DNA of 64,000 nucleotides from Exilibacterium tricleocarpae (lineage in GTDB: Bacteria; Pseudomonadota; Gammaproteobacteria; Pseudomonadales; Cellvibrionaceae), in NCBI RefSeq assembly GCF_007004655.1, contig NZ_ML660092.1, positions 166,536-230,535 on the forward strand. The letters are read 5' to 3'. Under the pieces are notes generated by a model that saw nothing but the letters and a program-made list of their open reading frames with translations, searched no databases and had not been told where the DNA came from. Positions within the stretch are counted from its first letter, which is position 1; each line of letters opens with the position of its first letter. Of this stretch, positions 26,770 through 38,428 are shown in pieces. The position numbers were made by a program, and so were the translations under genes.

Positions 26770-28314
26770 TCAGACTAAGCGTTTGCGTTCGTTCGAGGCC
26801 GGTATACCCAGTGACTCGCGGTATTTGGCGATGGTGCGGCGTGCGACCTTGATACCCTGGTCTGCCAGCAAGGTGGTTATTTTGCTGTCGCTCAAGGGTT
26901 TTTTCGGATTTTCTGCCGCCACCAGCTTGCGGATGATGGCGCGGATGGCGGTGGATGAGCACTCGCCGCCGGAGTCGGTACTGACGTGACTCGAAAAGAA
27001 ATACTTGAGTTCAAAAATACCCTGTGGCGTGTGCATATACTTTTGCGTAGTGACGCGGGAGATTGTCGATTCGTGCATGCCGACGTCCTCGGCTACATCG
27101 TGCAGTACCAGGGGCTTCATGGCCTCGGCGCCGAAATCGAGAAAGCCGCGTTGCTTTTCCACAATGCAACTGGCCACTTTGAGCAGGGTTTCATTGCGGC
27201 TTTGCAGGCTCTTCAGAAACCAGCGGGCCTCCTGCAGGTTGTCGCGTAAAAAAGTGTTGTCGGTGCTGGTGTCGGCACGCTTCACCAGCGACGCGTAGTC
27301 CGGGTTGATCCGAATGCGCGGGGCGATATCCGGGTTCAGTTGCACGCTCCAGCGGTCTTCCTGCTTGGAGACGAACACATCCGGCACGACATACTCGATA
27401 TCCCCGCTGCTGATGCTGTCACCGGGGCGCGGATTGAGACGTTGAATCAGTTGCACGGCGTCGCGCAACTCGGGTTCTTTGAGCTTGGCGCGGCGCATCA
27501 ACTGTTTGTAGTCACGGCTGCCGAGCAGGCCGAGATAGTCGCTGACAATCAGCTTGGCAGCATCCAGCAGCGGTGTATCCGCGGGCAGTTGGCGCAATTG
27601 CAGCAGCAGGCATTCAGATAAGTCCTGGCTGGCGACGCCGACCGGGTCAAACTGTTGGACCCGGTGCAGCACGGCCATCACCTCATCCAATTCCAGTTCT
27701 TCGAAAGTGGCTTGCAGGCCCTGGTAAATCTCCTCGATAGTTATGGTCAGCATGCCACTGGCATCGACGGCGTCGATAATGGCCGTGGCGATCAGGCGGT
27801 CGGAATCCGACATGGGGGTCAGATTGAGCTGCCAGGTCAGGTGGTCCTGAAGTGAATCTGTGGTGCCGCGACGGGTTTCAAAATCGTTGTCGTCGCCGTC
27901 GCTCGGCAGGCTGCTGCCCGATGAAGTGGTCTGATAGACATCTTCCCAGCTCGTGTCCACCGGCAGGTCGTTTGGGATCTCCTCGTTCCAGTCACCGTCG
28001 GCAGTGTCTTCCGGGGTTGCGCCGCTGTCTTCGCTGGCCGCCGTGCCGGGTTCAGTGGTGTCGGCGGTGGGGTTGTCAGTATCGTTGTTGGTATCGGTGT
28101 CGTTCTTGGGTGCCTCGCCGTTGAGTCCGGACGCGTCCTCGGCGGTGCTGCTGTGTTCTTCCTCGTTTACCTCCAGCATCGGATTGGTATCCAACGCCTC
28201 CTGGATTTCTTGTTGCAGGTCAAGGGTAGACAGTTGCAGCAGGCGAATCGCCTGCTGCAACTGCGGCGTCATGGTGAGCTGTTGTCCAATCTTTAACTGG
28301 AGCGACTGTTTCAT
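26770..28314 (-). CDS. rpoN: RNA polymerase sigma-54 factor
   Basis: A 514-residue sigma-54. Region I is the Gln/Leu-rich [20 protein letters not shown] opening. Region II (about 55-150) is acidic and low-complexity (Asp/Thr/Glu-rich). Region III holds the core-binding and helix-turn-helix parts, and the RpoN box [10 protein letters not shown] lies at 491-500. The ATG at 28314 was chosen because the family starts MKQSLQLK; the longer open frame upstream lacks similarity. First gene of the hpf-ptsN-rapZ-npr group. Confidence 0.97.
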   Translation of the reverse strand: MKQSLQLKIGQQLTMTPQLQQAIRLLQLSTLDLQQEIQEALDTNPMLEVNEEEHSSTAEDASGLNGEAPKNDTDTNNDTDNPTADTTEPGTAASEDSGATPEDTADGDWNEEIPNDLPVDTSWEDVYQTTSSGSSLPSDGDDNDFETRRGTTDSLQDHLTWQLNLTPMSDSDRLIATAIIDAVDASGMLTITIEEIYQGLQATFEELELDEVMAVLHRVQQFDPVGVASQDLSECLLLQLRQLPADTPLLDAAKLIVSDYLGLLGSRDYKQLMRRAKLKEPELRDAVQLIQRLNPRPGDSISSGDIEYVVPDVFVSKQEDRWSVQLNPDIAPRIRINPDYASLVKRADTSTDNTFLRDNLQEARWFLKSLQSRNETLLKVASCIVEKQRGFLDFGAEAMKPLVLHDVAEDVGMHESTISRVTTQKYMHTPQGIFELKYFFSSHVSTDSGGECSSTAIRAIIRKLVAAENPKKPLSDSKITTLLADQGIKVARRTIAKYRESLGIPASNERKRLV

Positions 28315-28727
28315 ATGTGATACAACGACGGCTAATCTCTGGGGTGTTGATGAAATCAGAGATACCAAGTTTAGACAGGCTGAAGCACATAGGCAATATT
28401 GACAAGCAAACTTTATGCCTGAATTCGGTATATATTTCAGACCTTTGGCACGCAAAGCAGTGCCGGTGCCGGAATCAGGTGCCGGGCGCGGTCTTGGAAG
28501 GCGTCTCCCTCAGGCGATTCTCTATACTGACCTTCAACTTTCTTCCCAATCGCTTTTTTAAAAACCCCGATAACCCGACCTCGAGTGCCCCGTTCTCAAA
28601 CACAGGGGTGTTATAAAGCACCAGTGTTATGGGTAATCAGATGTCCGCCAACAGTCGCTGGCTTGCTACCGCGTCAGCTGCGATCTCAGGCTGTCGTGTG
28701 AACTGCAAAAAGGGTTACAAACATGAA
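28315..28727 (-). other. 413-bp spacer between lptB and rpoN
   Basis: No gene is supported here. The minus strand has an AT-rich run near 28555-28562 (TTTTTTAAAA) and another near 28420-28440, where an rpoN promoter could lie, but no hexamer pair stands out. Reading frames on the plus strand have no family resemblance. Confidence 0.4.
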
Positions 28728-29554
<827 letters not shown>

Positions 29555-29555
<1 letters not shown>

Positions 29556-30118
29556 CAGTTGTCGTCGGACTCCGAGGGCGGGGTTTGCGGCGGGATCACA
29601 ATCTGAATGCGTTGATTCTCAGTCTTGGTGGGGTCGCCGATGGCGACCACAATGGCGTCTTTGATATTGTAGTCGATGCGGTCGCCGCTCATGGTGCTGC
29701 CGTCCTGCTCCAGCGAGGCGTTTTCCAGCAGTTGCAGCTCTTCCTGATCGACCCGGTATTCGATGGTGTTGCCCTCGGCGGTCACCAACTGCTGGTCGAG
29801 AGCCGGTTGCTGCTGAAAATGCGCCGGCTGGCCGACAGCGATAATGCGGCTGACTTTCCTGTTGACACTGTGGACCGTAAGTTTGTCGGCGGTAATGCGC
29901 AACGTGCCCTGGTCCATCTGCACGGCACCCTCATAGATGGTGACGCCGTTTCTTTCATCCAACTGCGCGCGATCGGACTGAATGGTGATCTTCTGCTGGC
30001 GGTCGCTTGGCAGTGCCTGGCCCGCTGCGCACAGACCCAGGCCCAATGCCAGTGTCAGCACCCACCCCGTACCTCTGGTTAGGTATAGCTTGTTACCCTG
30101 GTTCTTACCTCGGTTCAT
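29555..30118 (-). CDS. lptA: LPS transport periplasmic protein LptA
   Basis: A 187-residue periplasmic protein. Its signal peptide ends near AAGQA|LPSD (about 36), and the beta-jellyroll OstA-type sequence follows ([22 protein letters not shown] and [16 protein letters not shown]). LptA molecules form the bridge that carries LPS across the periplasm. It overlaps lptC by 14 bases upstream and lptB by one base downstream. Confidence 0.94.
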
Positions 30119-30695
30119 GCACGCCTCGCACTCGTGACAACAGTTCTATGCGGTCCTGATCGAAATACGCTTTCATACCGATGGCGTCTACCTCGCCGTC
30201 GGCGCCGAGCATTCTAACAGGTTTGTCCGTCTCGGCGTATTGGTCGTCTGGTCTTACGACCAGTTTTGGCGTCGTCAGTTCGGATTGTAATTGTTCATCG
30301 ACGTTCTTTTGCCATACGCGTACGTCTTGCGTCAGCGTGATGACCTGGCCCAGGGCATCGGTATGTCCTTCTCGGGCGCGGACATAGCGTGGCGGGCCCT
30401 CATTGTTGTAGAAAATGAAATAGGGTGTGGTTATCTCGGTGTAGTCGCCGGCGGTTTGTCTGCCGGGCTTGCGTTGAAAGTGGTCCGACCGCTCGGCGTT
30501 GAAGCGGTAATTGACGGTGCCTTGCTCGTCAAATTGCACTACCTCTACACCAGTCAGGTAAATACTGGGGTAGGTGGCGGCCGGCGCCGGCTCCGCCGGC
30601 GCACCCAGCAGATCGGTCGGCGGCGACTCCCAGAGCAGGACGACCGCCAGTGTCAGGGCGGCAAACACGGCTAGTGACAGCCAGTGGCGCGGCAT
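30105..30695 (-). CDS. lptC: LPS export protein LptC
   Basis: A 196-residue bitopic inner-membrane protein with an N-terminal helix (about 5-22) and a periplasmic jellyroll. It hands LPS from LptB2FG to LptA. Family features include the start MPRHWLSLAVFAALTLAVVL, YLTGVEVVQFDEQG and the DAIGMKAYFDQDRIELLSRV end. It lies 2 bp downstream of kdsC. Confidence 0.92.
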   Translation of the reverse strand: MPRHWLSLAVFAALTLAVVLLWESPPTDLLGAPAEPAPAATYPSIYLTGVEVVQFDEQGTVNYRFNAERSDHFQRKPGRQTAGDYTEITTPYFIFYNNEGPPRYVRAREGHTDALGQVITLTQDVRVWQKNVDEQLQSELTTPKLVVRPDDQYAETDKPVRMLGADGEVDAIGMKAYFDQDRIELLSRVRGVHEPR

Positions 30696-30697
30696 GG

Positions 30698-31258
30698 TCA
30701 GAGATACTCCGCCAGCGCCTGCTCGAAGGTGTTCTGGGCTTGCATAATCATATCGCAGGCCTCGCGCACGGCACCCTCGCCGCCACTGTTTTCGCTTTGC
30801 CAGGCGGCGTGCCGGCGCACCACCGGGTGGGCGTTGGCGACGGTCAGCCCGAGGCCGACCCGGCGTATCACCGCCAGATCAGGGTAGTCGTCACCCATAA
30901 AGGCGATCTGTTCCAGGGTAATGGCCGTATCGTCGATTAATTCGTGCAGGGCTGCCAGCTTGTCCTCGCGCCCCTGCACCAGTAGTTCGATCCCGAGGTT
31001 GGCGGCCCGCCTGGCCACCAGCTCACTCTTGCGCCCGGTGATAATCCCTACTTTGACGCCGGTTTTCTGCAGCATTTTAATGCCGTGTCCGTCGAGAATA
31101 TTGAACGCCTTGAGTTCGGTGCCGTCGTTGCCGAAGTAGAGTTTGCCGTCGGTCATGACGCCGTCCACATCCAGCAGCAACAGGCGAATGTTGCGCGCGC
31201 GCTCGGCAATTGTCGCAGCAGTGGGGGTAGTCGGTGTCGATTTCTCGTGCCCAGTCAT
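30698..31258 (-). CDS. kdsC: 3-deoxy-D-manno-octulosonate 8-phosphate phosphatase
   Basis: A 186-residue HAD-family phosphatase that makes Kdo for LPS. The catalytic motif LLLLDVDGVMTDG places the nucleophile Asp30 and acid/base Asp32. Later HAD motifs are ITGRKSELV and MGDDYPDLAVI. It forms a unit with kdsD upstream and lptC downstream. Confidence 0.95.
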   Translation of the reverse strand: MTGHEKSTPTTPTAATIAERARNIRLLLLDVDGVMTDGKLYFGNDGTELKAFNILDGHGIKMLQKTGVKVGIITGRKSELVARRAANLGIELLVQGREDKLAALHELIDDTAITLEQIAFMGDDYPDLAVIRRVGLGLTVANAHPVVRRHAAWQSENSGGEGAVREACDMIMQAQNTFEQALAEYL

Positions 31259-31377
31259 GTATCCATTTCCTTACATCGTTACCCTAAACTTATGCCCGCA
31301 GTGCGGGGACCGGGAACATACCCGCAGCATCCCCAAACCTGCATAACAACTGCCGTCACGGCACTTGCTGGCGCCGA

Positions 31378-32349
31378 TCAGACGACGCCGGCTCGCAGGA
31401 TATCGTGCAAATGCACCACCCCGACCGGATGGTGGCGGTCGTCCTCGACGATCAGGGCGGTAATTTTTTTCTCGTCCATCAGGCCCAAAGCCTCCGCCGC
31501 CAGCATATGCCTGGGCACCGTCTTGGGGTTGGGCGTCATGATGTCCGCCATCTGCGCCTTGCCGATATCGACGCCGGCGTCCACACAGCGGCGCAGGTCG
31601 CCGTCGGTAAACACGCCGATCAATTCATCGTCGGCATTGACGACACTGGTCATACCGAGGCTCTTGGCGGTCATTTCCAGCAGCGCCTGGGACAGCGGTG
31701 TGGACGGTTGAACCCGCGGAACCTCGCCGCCGACATGCATAATATCCTCCACCTTGAGCAGCAGTTTGCGTCCCAGGGCGCCGCCGGGGTGGGAAAACGC
31801 AAAGTCCTCCGCGGTAAAGCCGCGCGCCTCCAACAGCGCCACCGCCAGCGCATCGCCCATTACCAGAGTGGCGGTGGTGCTGGATGTGGGCGCCAGCCCC
31901 AGGGGGCAGGCTTCGGTGGTGATGGAGATGTCCAGGTTGACATCGGCCGTCTGCGCCAGCGGCGAGTCGGCAACACCGGTCATGCTGATCACGGGGATAC
32001 CCATGCGCTTGAACAGCGGCAGCAGTGTCAATATCTCGGCCGATGTCCCCGAGTTTGAAATGGCGATCACCACGTCGTTTTTGGTAATCATGCCCAGGTC
32101 GCCGTGGCTGGCCTCTCCCGGATGCACAAAAAACGCCGGGGTGCCGGTGCTGGCAAGGGTGGCGGCGATCTTTTTGGCGATATGGCCCGATTTACCCATC
32201 CCGGTAACAATGGTGCGTCCTTTGCACTGCATGATCAGTTCGCAGGCGCGGCAAAAGGCCGCATCGATACGCGGCAGCAACGCGGTCACAGCGTCGCGCT
32301 CAATCTCGACGGTGCGCCGGCCGGAGCGGATGAAAGGGGAATCCTGCAT
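31378..32349 (-). CDS. kdsD: Arabinose-5-phosphate isomerase
   Basis: A 323-residue enzyme that converts ribulose-5-phosphate to arabinose-5-phosphate, the first step to Kdo. SIS domain about 35-175 (TGMGKSGHIAKKIAATLAST; SNSGTSAEIL) and two CBS domains from about 205 to the end. Lies 119 bp upstream of kdsC on the minus strand. Confidence 0.96.
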   Translation of the reverse strand: MQDSPFIRSGRRTVEIERDAVTALLPRIDAAFCRACELIMQCKGRTIVTGMGKSGHIAKKIAATLASTGTPAFFVHPGEASHGDLGMITKNDVVIAISNSGTSAEILTLLPLFKRMGIPVISMTGVADSPLAQTADVNLDISITTEACPLGLAPTSSTTATLVMGDALAVALLEARGFTAEDFAFSHPGGALGRKLLLKVEDIMHVGGEVPRVQPSTPLSQALLEMTAKSLGMTSVVNADDELIGVFTDGDLRRCVDAGVDIGKAQMADIMTPNPKTVPRHMLAAEALGLMDEKKITALIVEDDRHHPVGVVHLHDILRAGVV

Positions 32350-32467
32350 AAATGTTCGGTAAACCTGTTTCGCTAAGTGGGTGATAGAGAAGACTCGGGT
32401 CGAACCAGGCCGGATTATAGCGTCATTTTTTTTTGGCTGCTCGCCAATGCCGGCAGCGGCACTGCCG

Positions 32468-33481
32468 TTATGGATTGAACAGCACGATGTAATAGCTGAT
32501 ATAGCCGATCAGCAAAGCGGCGCCGACCGAGCGCCCGAGGCGGGCCCGGCCGAGCTGCGAGCGCCCCGCCAACCACAGGGCGCCGGCGATGGCGAGTGCC
32601 AGCAGCAACGTGATCAGGGCCATGGCGGCGAAGTCGCGAAAGAATACCGCCGCTTCCATGGCGGCCGGCGCGATAATGCCGGGCATGGCCATCACCGCCA
32701 GCAGATTGAAAATATTGGAGCCGATAATATTGCCCAGGGCAATATCGTGGTGGCCTTTCAGCGCACTGATGGCCGAGGCGGCCAGCTCCGGCAGACTGGT
32801 GCCCACCGCCACCACCGTGAGGCCGATGACGAGGGTGCTTACCCCAAAACTGAGGGCCAGGGTTTCGGCGCCCCAGACCAGCACATTGGAACTGATGATA
32901 AGGAGGACCAGACCCGCCGCAAACCAGAGCACCGCGGCGACGTTGGTCATCTCCGGTATATCCTCGCTTTCTTCCATCTGTTCGGTGTCGGACAGGCCCC
33001 GTTGTTTGACTTTGACCAGGTAATACATCAGCGGGAACAGAACCGCCAGCAGCACAATCCCCTCCCAGCGGCCCAGTTTGGCGTCGTAGAGCATAATACC
33101 GGCAATCAGCGTAACGACCAGCAGGATCGGCATTTCCTGGGTCAGCAGATGCCGCTGAATGGGCAGTGGCGCAATCAGCGCCGTCACCGCCAGCACCAGG
33201 CCGATGTTGGCGATATTGGAACCGATGGCGTTGCCGATGGCCATATCGCCCGCCGCTTCCAGCGCGGCGCTGATGGCGACGGCTATCTCGGGCGCCGAGG
33301 TGCCGAGGGAGACGATCGTCAGGCCGATGGTGAGCTTGGCGACACCGAAGTTGTGGGCAAAGGCCGCACTGCCGGCGACAAACCGGTCGGCGCTCCAGAC
33401 CAACCCGACAAAACCGGCTAAAACGGCGCCTCCGGCCAACCAGACTTCCGACATTATTGTTGTGCTCCCAGGGTGGGCCAA
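32468..33481 (-). CDS. Calcium/sodium antiporter (YrbG type)
   Basis: A 337-residue inner-membrane protein of the Ca2+:cation antiporter family with ten predicted helices and the two alpha repeats: SLGTSAPEIAVAISAALE with GNAIGSNIANIG, and AVGTSLPELAASAISALK with GNIIGSNIFNLLAV. As in E. coli it lies next to kdsD, and it is divergent from the mla region. Ion preference cannot be settled from sequence. Confidence 0.93.
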   Translation of the reverse strand: MAHPGSTTIMSEVWLAGGAVLAGFVGLVWSADRFVAGSAAFAHNFGVAKLTIGLTIVSLGTSAPEIAVAISAALEAAGDMAIGNAIGSNIANIGLVLAVTALIAPLPIQRHLLTQEMPILLVVTLIAGIMLYDAKLGRWEGIVLLAVLFPLMYYLVKVKQRGLSDTEQMEESEDIPEMTNVAAVLWFAAGLVLLIISSNVLVWGAETLALSFGVSTLVIGLTVVAVGTSLPELAASAISALKGHHDIALGNIIGSNIFNLLAVMAMPGIIAPAAMEAAVFFRDFAAMALITLLLALAIAGALWLAGRSQLGRARLGRSVGAALLIGYISYYIVLFNP

Positions 33482-33922
33482 AAGGCGTAAAAGTTGGTTT
33501 CTCGCATTTTGGCGATATCTTGCATTTAGCTCGAGGGAGGCAAATGGTATAGTGGCGCGGTTATAAAGTCAGTATTTTTAGTAACCTTTGCAGGGTTTGC
33601 CGGATCAATAAAGCGCAGTGCCCAGCGGATCGGGTACCTGCCGGCTGCCTTCCGGGTACCTGTAGAAGGATGCTGAAGAGAACCTGAAGGCGTTTAGACG
33701 GAGTTTTAAGAACGGCCGCGAGCAGTTTGCGGAGAGATTCAAAAGTGACTTAAATGGTTACGTAAGCAGGGATTGGGAACCGATTGTAGTCAGATTGGGG
33801 CAGTCGGGGTCCGGTTGCCGGCAGATTGCACGCAGGGTTTGAGATGAGTTTCACAGCCCTGAATGAAACTCTGCACCCACTCGGGCGTTCTAACGGCAAA
33901 GTAGTGGCAAATGGAGCTACCA
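33482..33922. other. Spacer where mlaFED would be expected
   Basis: This 441-bp stretch separates the antiporter from mlaC. In E. coli and Pseudomonas mlaF, mlaE and mlaD lie here; none is present and I see no recognisable remnant. A possible promoter for mlaC is TTTAGC - 17 bp - TATAGT (33526-33554), a weak match. A GGAG ribosome site sits just before the chosen mlaC start. Confidence 0.5.
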
Positions 33923-34702
33923 ATGAATTGGACGATCAGTTGGATTATGAGAATTGTAAAGTTTTGTTACGCACCGCTGGCACTGGCGTTTTATCTGGCC
34001 GCGACCGCGGCGGTGGCACAGACCGGCACGGCGCCTCCGGCGCCGGCGACGCTACCGGCACCGCAACTGGCCACCGGCAGCGAGACGCCGGAGGAGATCG
34101 AGATTATCCCCAGCGCGCACGCTGTGGTGCAGCAGGTCACCGATCAAATGCTTGAGGTGATCTCGCGAAACCGTGAAACCATGAGCGACAATCCGCAAAA
34201 GTTTTACACTGAAGTGCAGGCGGTGCTGGACCCGGTGGTGGACTTTCGTTTCATCGCCCGCAGTGTTATGGGTTCGTTTGGCCGCAGCGCCACCGCCGAG
34301 CAGCGCCAGCGTTTTACCGACACCTTCAAGAATGGTCTGGTCATGACCTATGCCCGGGGGATGGCCGCGTTCGATGATCAGGACATAACGGTGGTACCCC
34401 CCGGCGCCGGCACCAGCAACCACTGCACCGTGGGTGTGGAGCAGGAGGTGCGCGGGCCGGACGGCCTCAACAAAGTCTCCTATACCATGCGGCGGGAAAA
34501 ACTGCGCAGGACCGACAAGCATTGCGTCGGCGAGTGGAAGCTGATCAATGTGACGATCAACGGGGTCAACCTGGGCAAGACATTCCGCAGTCAGTTCGCC
34601 CAGGCGATGCAGCAGGAGCTGAAGAAAAAGAACGGTGACAAGAACACTCAGGTAGCGCTTCTGCTGGATACCGTGATCGACAACTGGTCGGCGACAAATT
34701 AG
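33923..34702 (+). CDS. mlaC: Phospholipid-binding periplasmic protein MlaC
   Basis: A 259-residue MlaC/Ttg2D-family protein that shuttles phospholipid between outer-membrane MlaA and the inner-membrane MlaFEDB complex. Signal peptide ends near AAVA|QTG (about 37). Family segments are VLDPVVDFRFIARSVMGSF and FTDTFKNGLVMTYARGMAAF. The ATG at 33923 has GGAG at 7 bases; another in-frame ATG lies at 33911. The usual neighbours mlaF, mlaE, mlaD upstream and the STAS gene mlaB downstream are missing, so its partners must be elsewhere or lost. Confidence 0.92.
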   Translation: MNWTISWIMRIVKFCYAPLALAFYLAATAAVAQTGTAPPAPATLPAPQLATGSETPEEIEIIPSAHAVVQQVTDQMLEVISRNRETMSDNPQKFYTEVQAVLDPVVDFRFIARSVMGSFGRSATAEQRQRFTDTFKNGLVMTYARGMAAFDDQDITVVPPGAGTSNHCTVGVEQEVRGPDGLNKVSYTMRREKLRRTDKHCVGEWKLINVTINGVNLGKTFRSQFAQAMQQELKKKNGDKNTQVALLLDTVIDNWSATN

Positions 34703-34725
34703 TGCGTTTCGCGCACTTATTCTTT
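34701..34725 (+). terminator. Terminator-like hairpin after mlaC
   Basis: AGTGCG-TTTCG-CGCACT (34701-34717) overlaps the mlaC stop and is followed by TATTCTTT. This fits a short intrinsic terminator or attenuator before bolA. Confidence 0.5.
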
Positions 34726-34798
34726 AAAATACGCGGCCTTTCCGACTAACCCTGCGGGGGATGTTCCCCGCAGCCGGCACAGGCAGAGGGCGACGTAT

Positions 34799-35047
34799 AT
34801 GCAAGCCGAAGAAATCAAGACACTTTTGCAACAACAGATAGACAGCGCCGAGGTGCAGGTGGAGGTCGACGGCAGCCATGTCAATCTGGTGGTTGTCAGC
34901 CCGGCGTTTGAAGGGCTGAACCCGGTGAAAAAGCAGCAACTCATCTACGGCGTTCTGTCTGCCCAGATAGCCGATGGCACCATCCACGCGGTCAACATGA
35001 AAACCTACACACCGGCCCAATGGCAGCAATTGACCGTCAATTCCTGA
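34799..35047 (+). CDS. ibaG: BolA/IbaG-family protein
   Basis: An 82-residue BolA-like protein (VEVDGSHVNLVVVSPAFEGL and KKQQLIYGVL). BolA proteins pair with monothiol glutaredoxins and Fe-S clusters; IbaG is linked to envelope and acid stress in E. coli. The conserved position directly before murA supports IbaG rather than BolA itself. 35 bp from murA. Confidence 0.93.
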   Translation: MQAEEIKTLLQQQIDSAEVQVEVDGSHVNLVVVSPAFEGLNPVKKQQLIYGVLSAQIADGTIHAVNMKTYTPAQWQQLTVNS

Positions 35048-35073
35048 CGGTTTTCTCTTGTAACTGGTCGTGA

Positions 35074-36345
<1,272 letters not shown>

Positions 36346-36379
36346 CGGCAGTATTGATTGCCGCCGCCGGTGCAAAGCT

Positions 36380-37072
36380 ATGTCACAGACCAACGCTCAA
36401 AATTCGACCCAAAGCCAGCTCCGGCCCCAAACCGAGACCGGGAAGCGGCCGCAAACGCTGACCATCGCCCTGACCAAGGGGCGGATTCTCAAGGAGACCC
36501 TGCCGCTGCTGGCGGCGGCGGATGTGCGGCCGCTCGAAGATATTACCCGGAGCCGCAAGTTGCAATTCGAGACCAATCGGGACAATGTGCGCCTGCTGGT
36601 GCTGCGGGGGATCGATGTGCCCACCTATGTCCAGTACGGTGCCGCCGACCTGGGTATTGCCGGCAAGGACACCCTGATGGAATATGGCGGCGACGGTCTC
36701 TACGAACCCATCGACCTGAAGATCGCCAAGTGTCGGCTGATGACTGCCGCGATCAAAGGCGCGCCGGCCAAAACCGGGCGTATCAAGGTGGCCACCAAGT
36801 ACGTCAACGTGGCCAAGCATTACTATGCGTCGCGGGGCAGACAGGTTGATGTGATCAAGCTTTACGGGGCCATGGAACTGGCGCCGATCATGGCGCTGGC
36901 CGATGAGATCGTCGATATTGTCGATACCGGTAACACTCTCAGGGCCAACGGCCTGGAGCCGCGCGAGCATATTGCCGATATCAGCTCGAGGGTGATCGTC
37001 AACAAGGCGTCCATGAAGATGAAGTATCGACCCATCGGCACACTGCTCGACGCCGTTGCCGCGTCGGTGTAA
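36380..37072 (+). CDS. hisG: ATP phosphoribosyltransferase, short form
   Basis: A 230-residue HisG, first enzyme of histidine synthesis, joining ATP and PRPP. Segments [34 protein letters not shown] and the PRPP loop [19 protein letters not shown] are clear. It lacks the C-terminal regulatory domain of long HisG. Short forms need HisZ for activity and feedback control, and hisZ is not in this window. The ATG at 36380 was chosen; the frame is open to 36317 within the murA end but lacks similarity there. Confidence 0.95.
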   Translation: MSQTNAQNSTQSQLRPQTETGKRPQTLTIALTKGRILKETLPLLAAADVRPLEDITRSRKLQFETNRDNVRLLVLRGIDVPTYVQYGAADLGIAGKDTLMEYGGDGLYEPIDLKIAKCRLMTAAIKGAPAKTGRIKVATKYVNVAKHYYASRGRQVDVIKLYGAMELAPIMALADEIVDIVDTGNTLRANGLEPREHIADISSRVIVNKASMKMKYRPIGTLLDAVAASV

Positions 37073-37116
37073 TCTCGCGACCCATCCCGTTTCCCGCTAC
37101 CGGCAGGCATTCGACT

Positions 37117-38427
37117 ATGGAAAATCAAACCGCGATCCGCCGCCTTGATGCGCGCACGCCCGACTTCGGGCAACAACTGAGCGATCTGCTGGCCTGGGAG
37201 GCCGGCGCCGATCACCGGGTGGTGGAGGTGGTGGACGAGATTATCGCCGCGGTCAGGGCGCGCGGTGATGCGGCGCTGGTGGAGTACAGCAACCGCTTCG
37301 ATCAGGCGGGCGCCGACCATATCGACCAGTTGCTGCTCGATGGCGACCGGCTGCAGCAGGCCCTGGCGGCCATTGCGCCGGCGCAGCGCCAGGCGCTGGA
37401 AACCGCCGCCGAGCGGGTGCGCAGCTATCATGAACACCAGCGCCAGGAGTCCTGGCAGTACCGGGAGGCCGACGGTACGCTGCTGGGCCAGCAGATTACC
37501 CCCATGGAGCGGGTGGGCCTCTATGTGCCGGGGGGCAAAGCGTCCTATCCGTCCTCCGTGTTGATGAACGCTATACCGGCCAAGGTGGCCGGTGTGGATG
37601 AGGTGGTGATGGTCAGCCCCGCTCCGGGCGGTGTGATAAACGACCTGGTGCTGGCGGCGGCGGCGCTGGCCGGGGTCGACAAGCTGCTGACTATCGGTGG
37701 CGCCCAGGCTGTCGCCGCGCTGGCATACGGTACCGAGACCCTTGCCAAAGTCGACAAGATCGTCGGGCCGGGCAATATTTATGTCGCCACGGCCAAGCGC
37801 GCAGTGTTCGGACAGGTGGATATCGACATGTTTGCCGGGCCCTCGGAGATACTGGTGGTGTGTGACGGCGGCACTGACCCCGATTGGGTGGCTATGGACC
37901 TCTTCTCCCAGGCGGAGCACGACGAGGATGCCCAGGCCATTCTGGTCTCGCCCGATGCCGGTTTCCTCGACCGGGTCGAAGCGAGTATCGAGCGCCTGTT
38001 GCCGACGCTGGAACGCCGGGCGATCGCTGAGGTGTCGCTGCGACGGCGTGGTGCGCTGATCCTGGTGGAGGATCTGGACCAGGCGCTGGCAGTCGCCAAC
38101 CGCGTCGCCCCCGAACATATCGAGCTGTCGGTCGCCGACCCCGAAGCGCTGTTGCCGGGGGTTCGCCACGCCGGCGCTATCTTTATGGGACGTTATACGT
38201 CCGAGTCGCTGGGGGACTATTGTGCCGGCCCCAACCATGTGTTGCCGACCTCGGGCACCGCGCGCTTCTCCTCACCCCTGGGGGTCTACGATTTCCAGAA
38301 GCGCAGCTCCATCATCATGTGCTCGGCGGCGGGTGCTTCTGAACTGGGCAAGGTCGCCTCGGTGCTGGCGCGGGGGGAGTCACTGGAAGCTCACGCGCGG
38401 GCAGCGGAATACCGGATAAAGAAATAG
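37117..38427 (+). CDS. hisD: Histidinol dehydrogenase
   Basis: A 436-residue NAD-dependent, zinc-binding enzyme carrying out the last two steps of histidine synthesis. The signature [15 protein letters not shown] to FAGPSEILV, the catalytic [10 protein letters not shown] and the C-terminal [19 protein letters not shown] are all present. In Pseudomonas hisC follows; here it is absent and the gene ends one base from the converging degS gene. Confidence 0.97.
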   Translation: MENQTAIRRLDARTPDFGQQLSDLLAWEAGADHRVVEVVDEIIAAVRARGDAALVEYSNRFDQAGADHIDQLLLDGDRLQQALAAIAPAQRQALETAAERVRSYHEHQRQESWQYREADGTLLGQQITPMERVGLYVPGGKASYPSSVLMNAIPAKVAGVDEVVMVSPAPGGVINDLVLAAAALAGVDKLLTIGGAQAVAALAYGTETLAKVDKIVGPGNIYVATAKRAVFGQVDIDMFAGPSEILVVCDGGTDPDWVAMDLFSQAEHDEDAQAILVSPDAGFLDRVEASIERLLPTLERRAIAEVSLRRRGALILVEDLDQALAVANRVAPEHIELSVADPEALLPGVRHAGAIFMGRYTSESLGDYCAGPNHVLPTSGTARFSSPLGVYDFQKRSSIIMCSAAGASELGKVASVLARGESLEAHARAAEYRIKK

Positions 38428-38428
38428 C

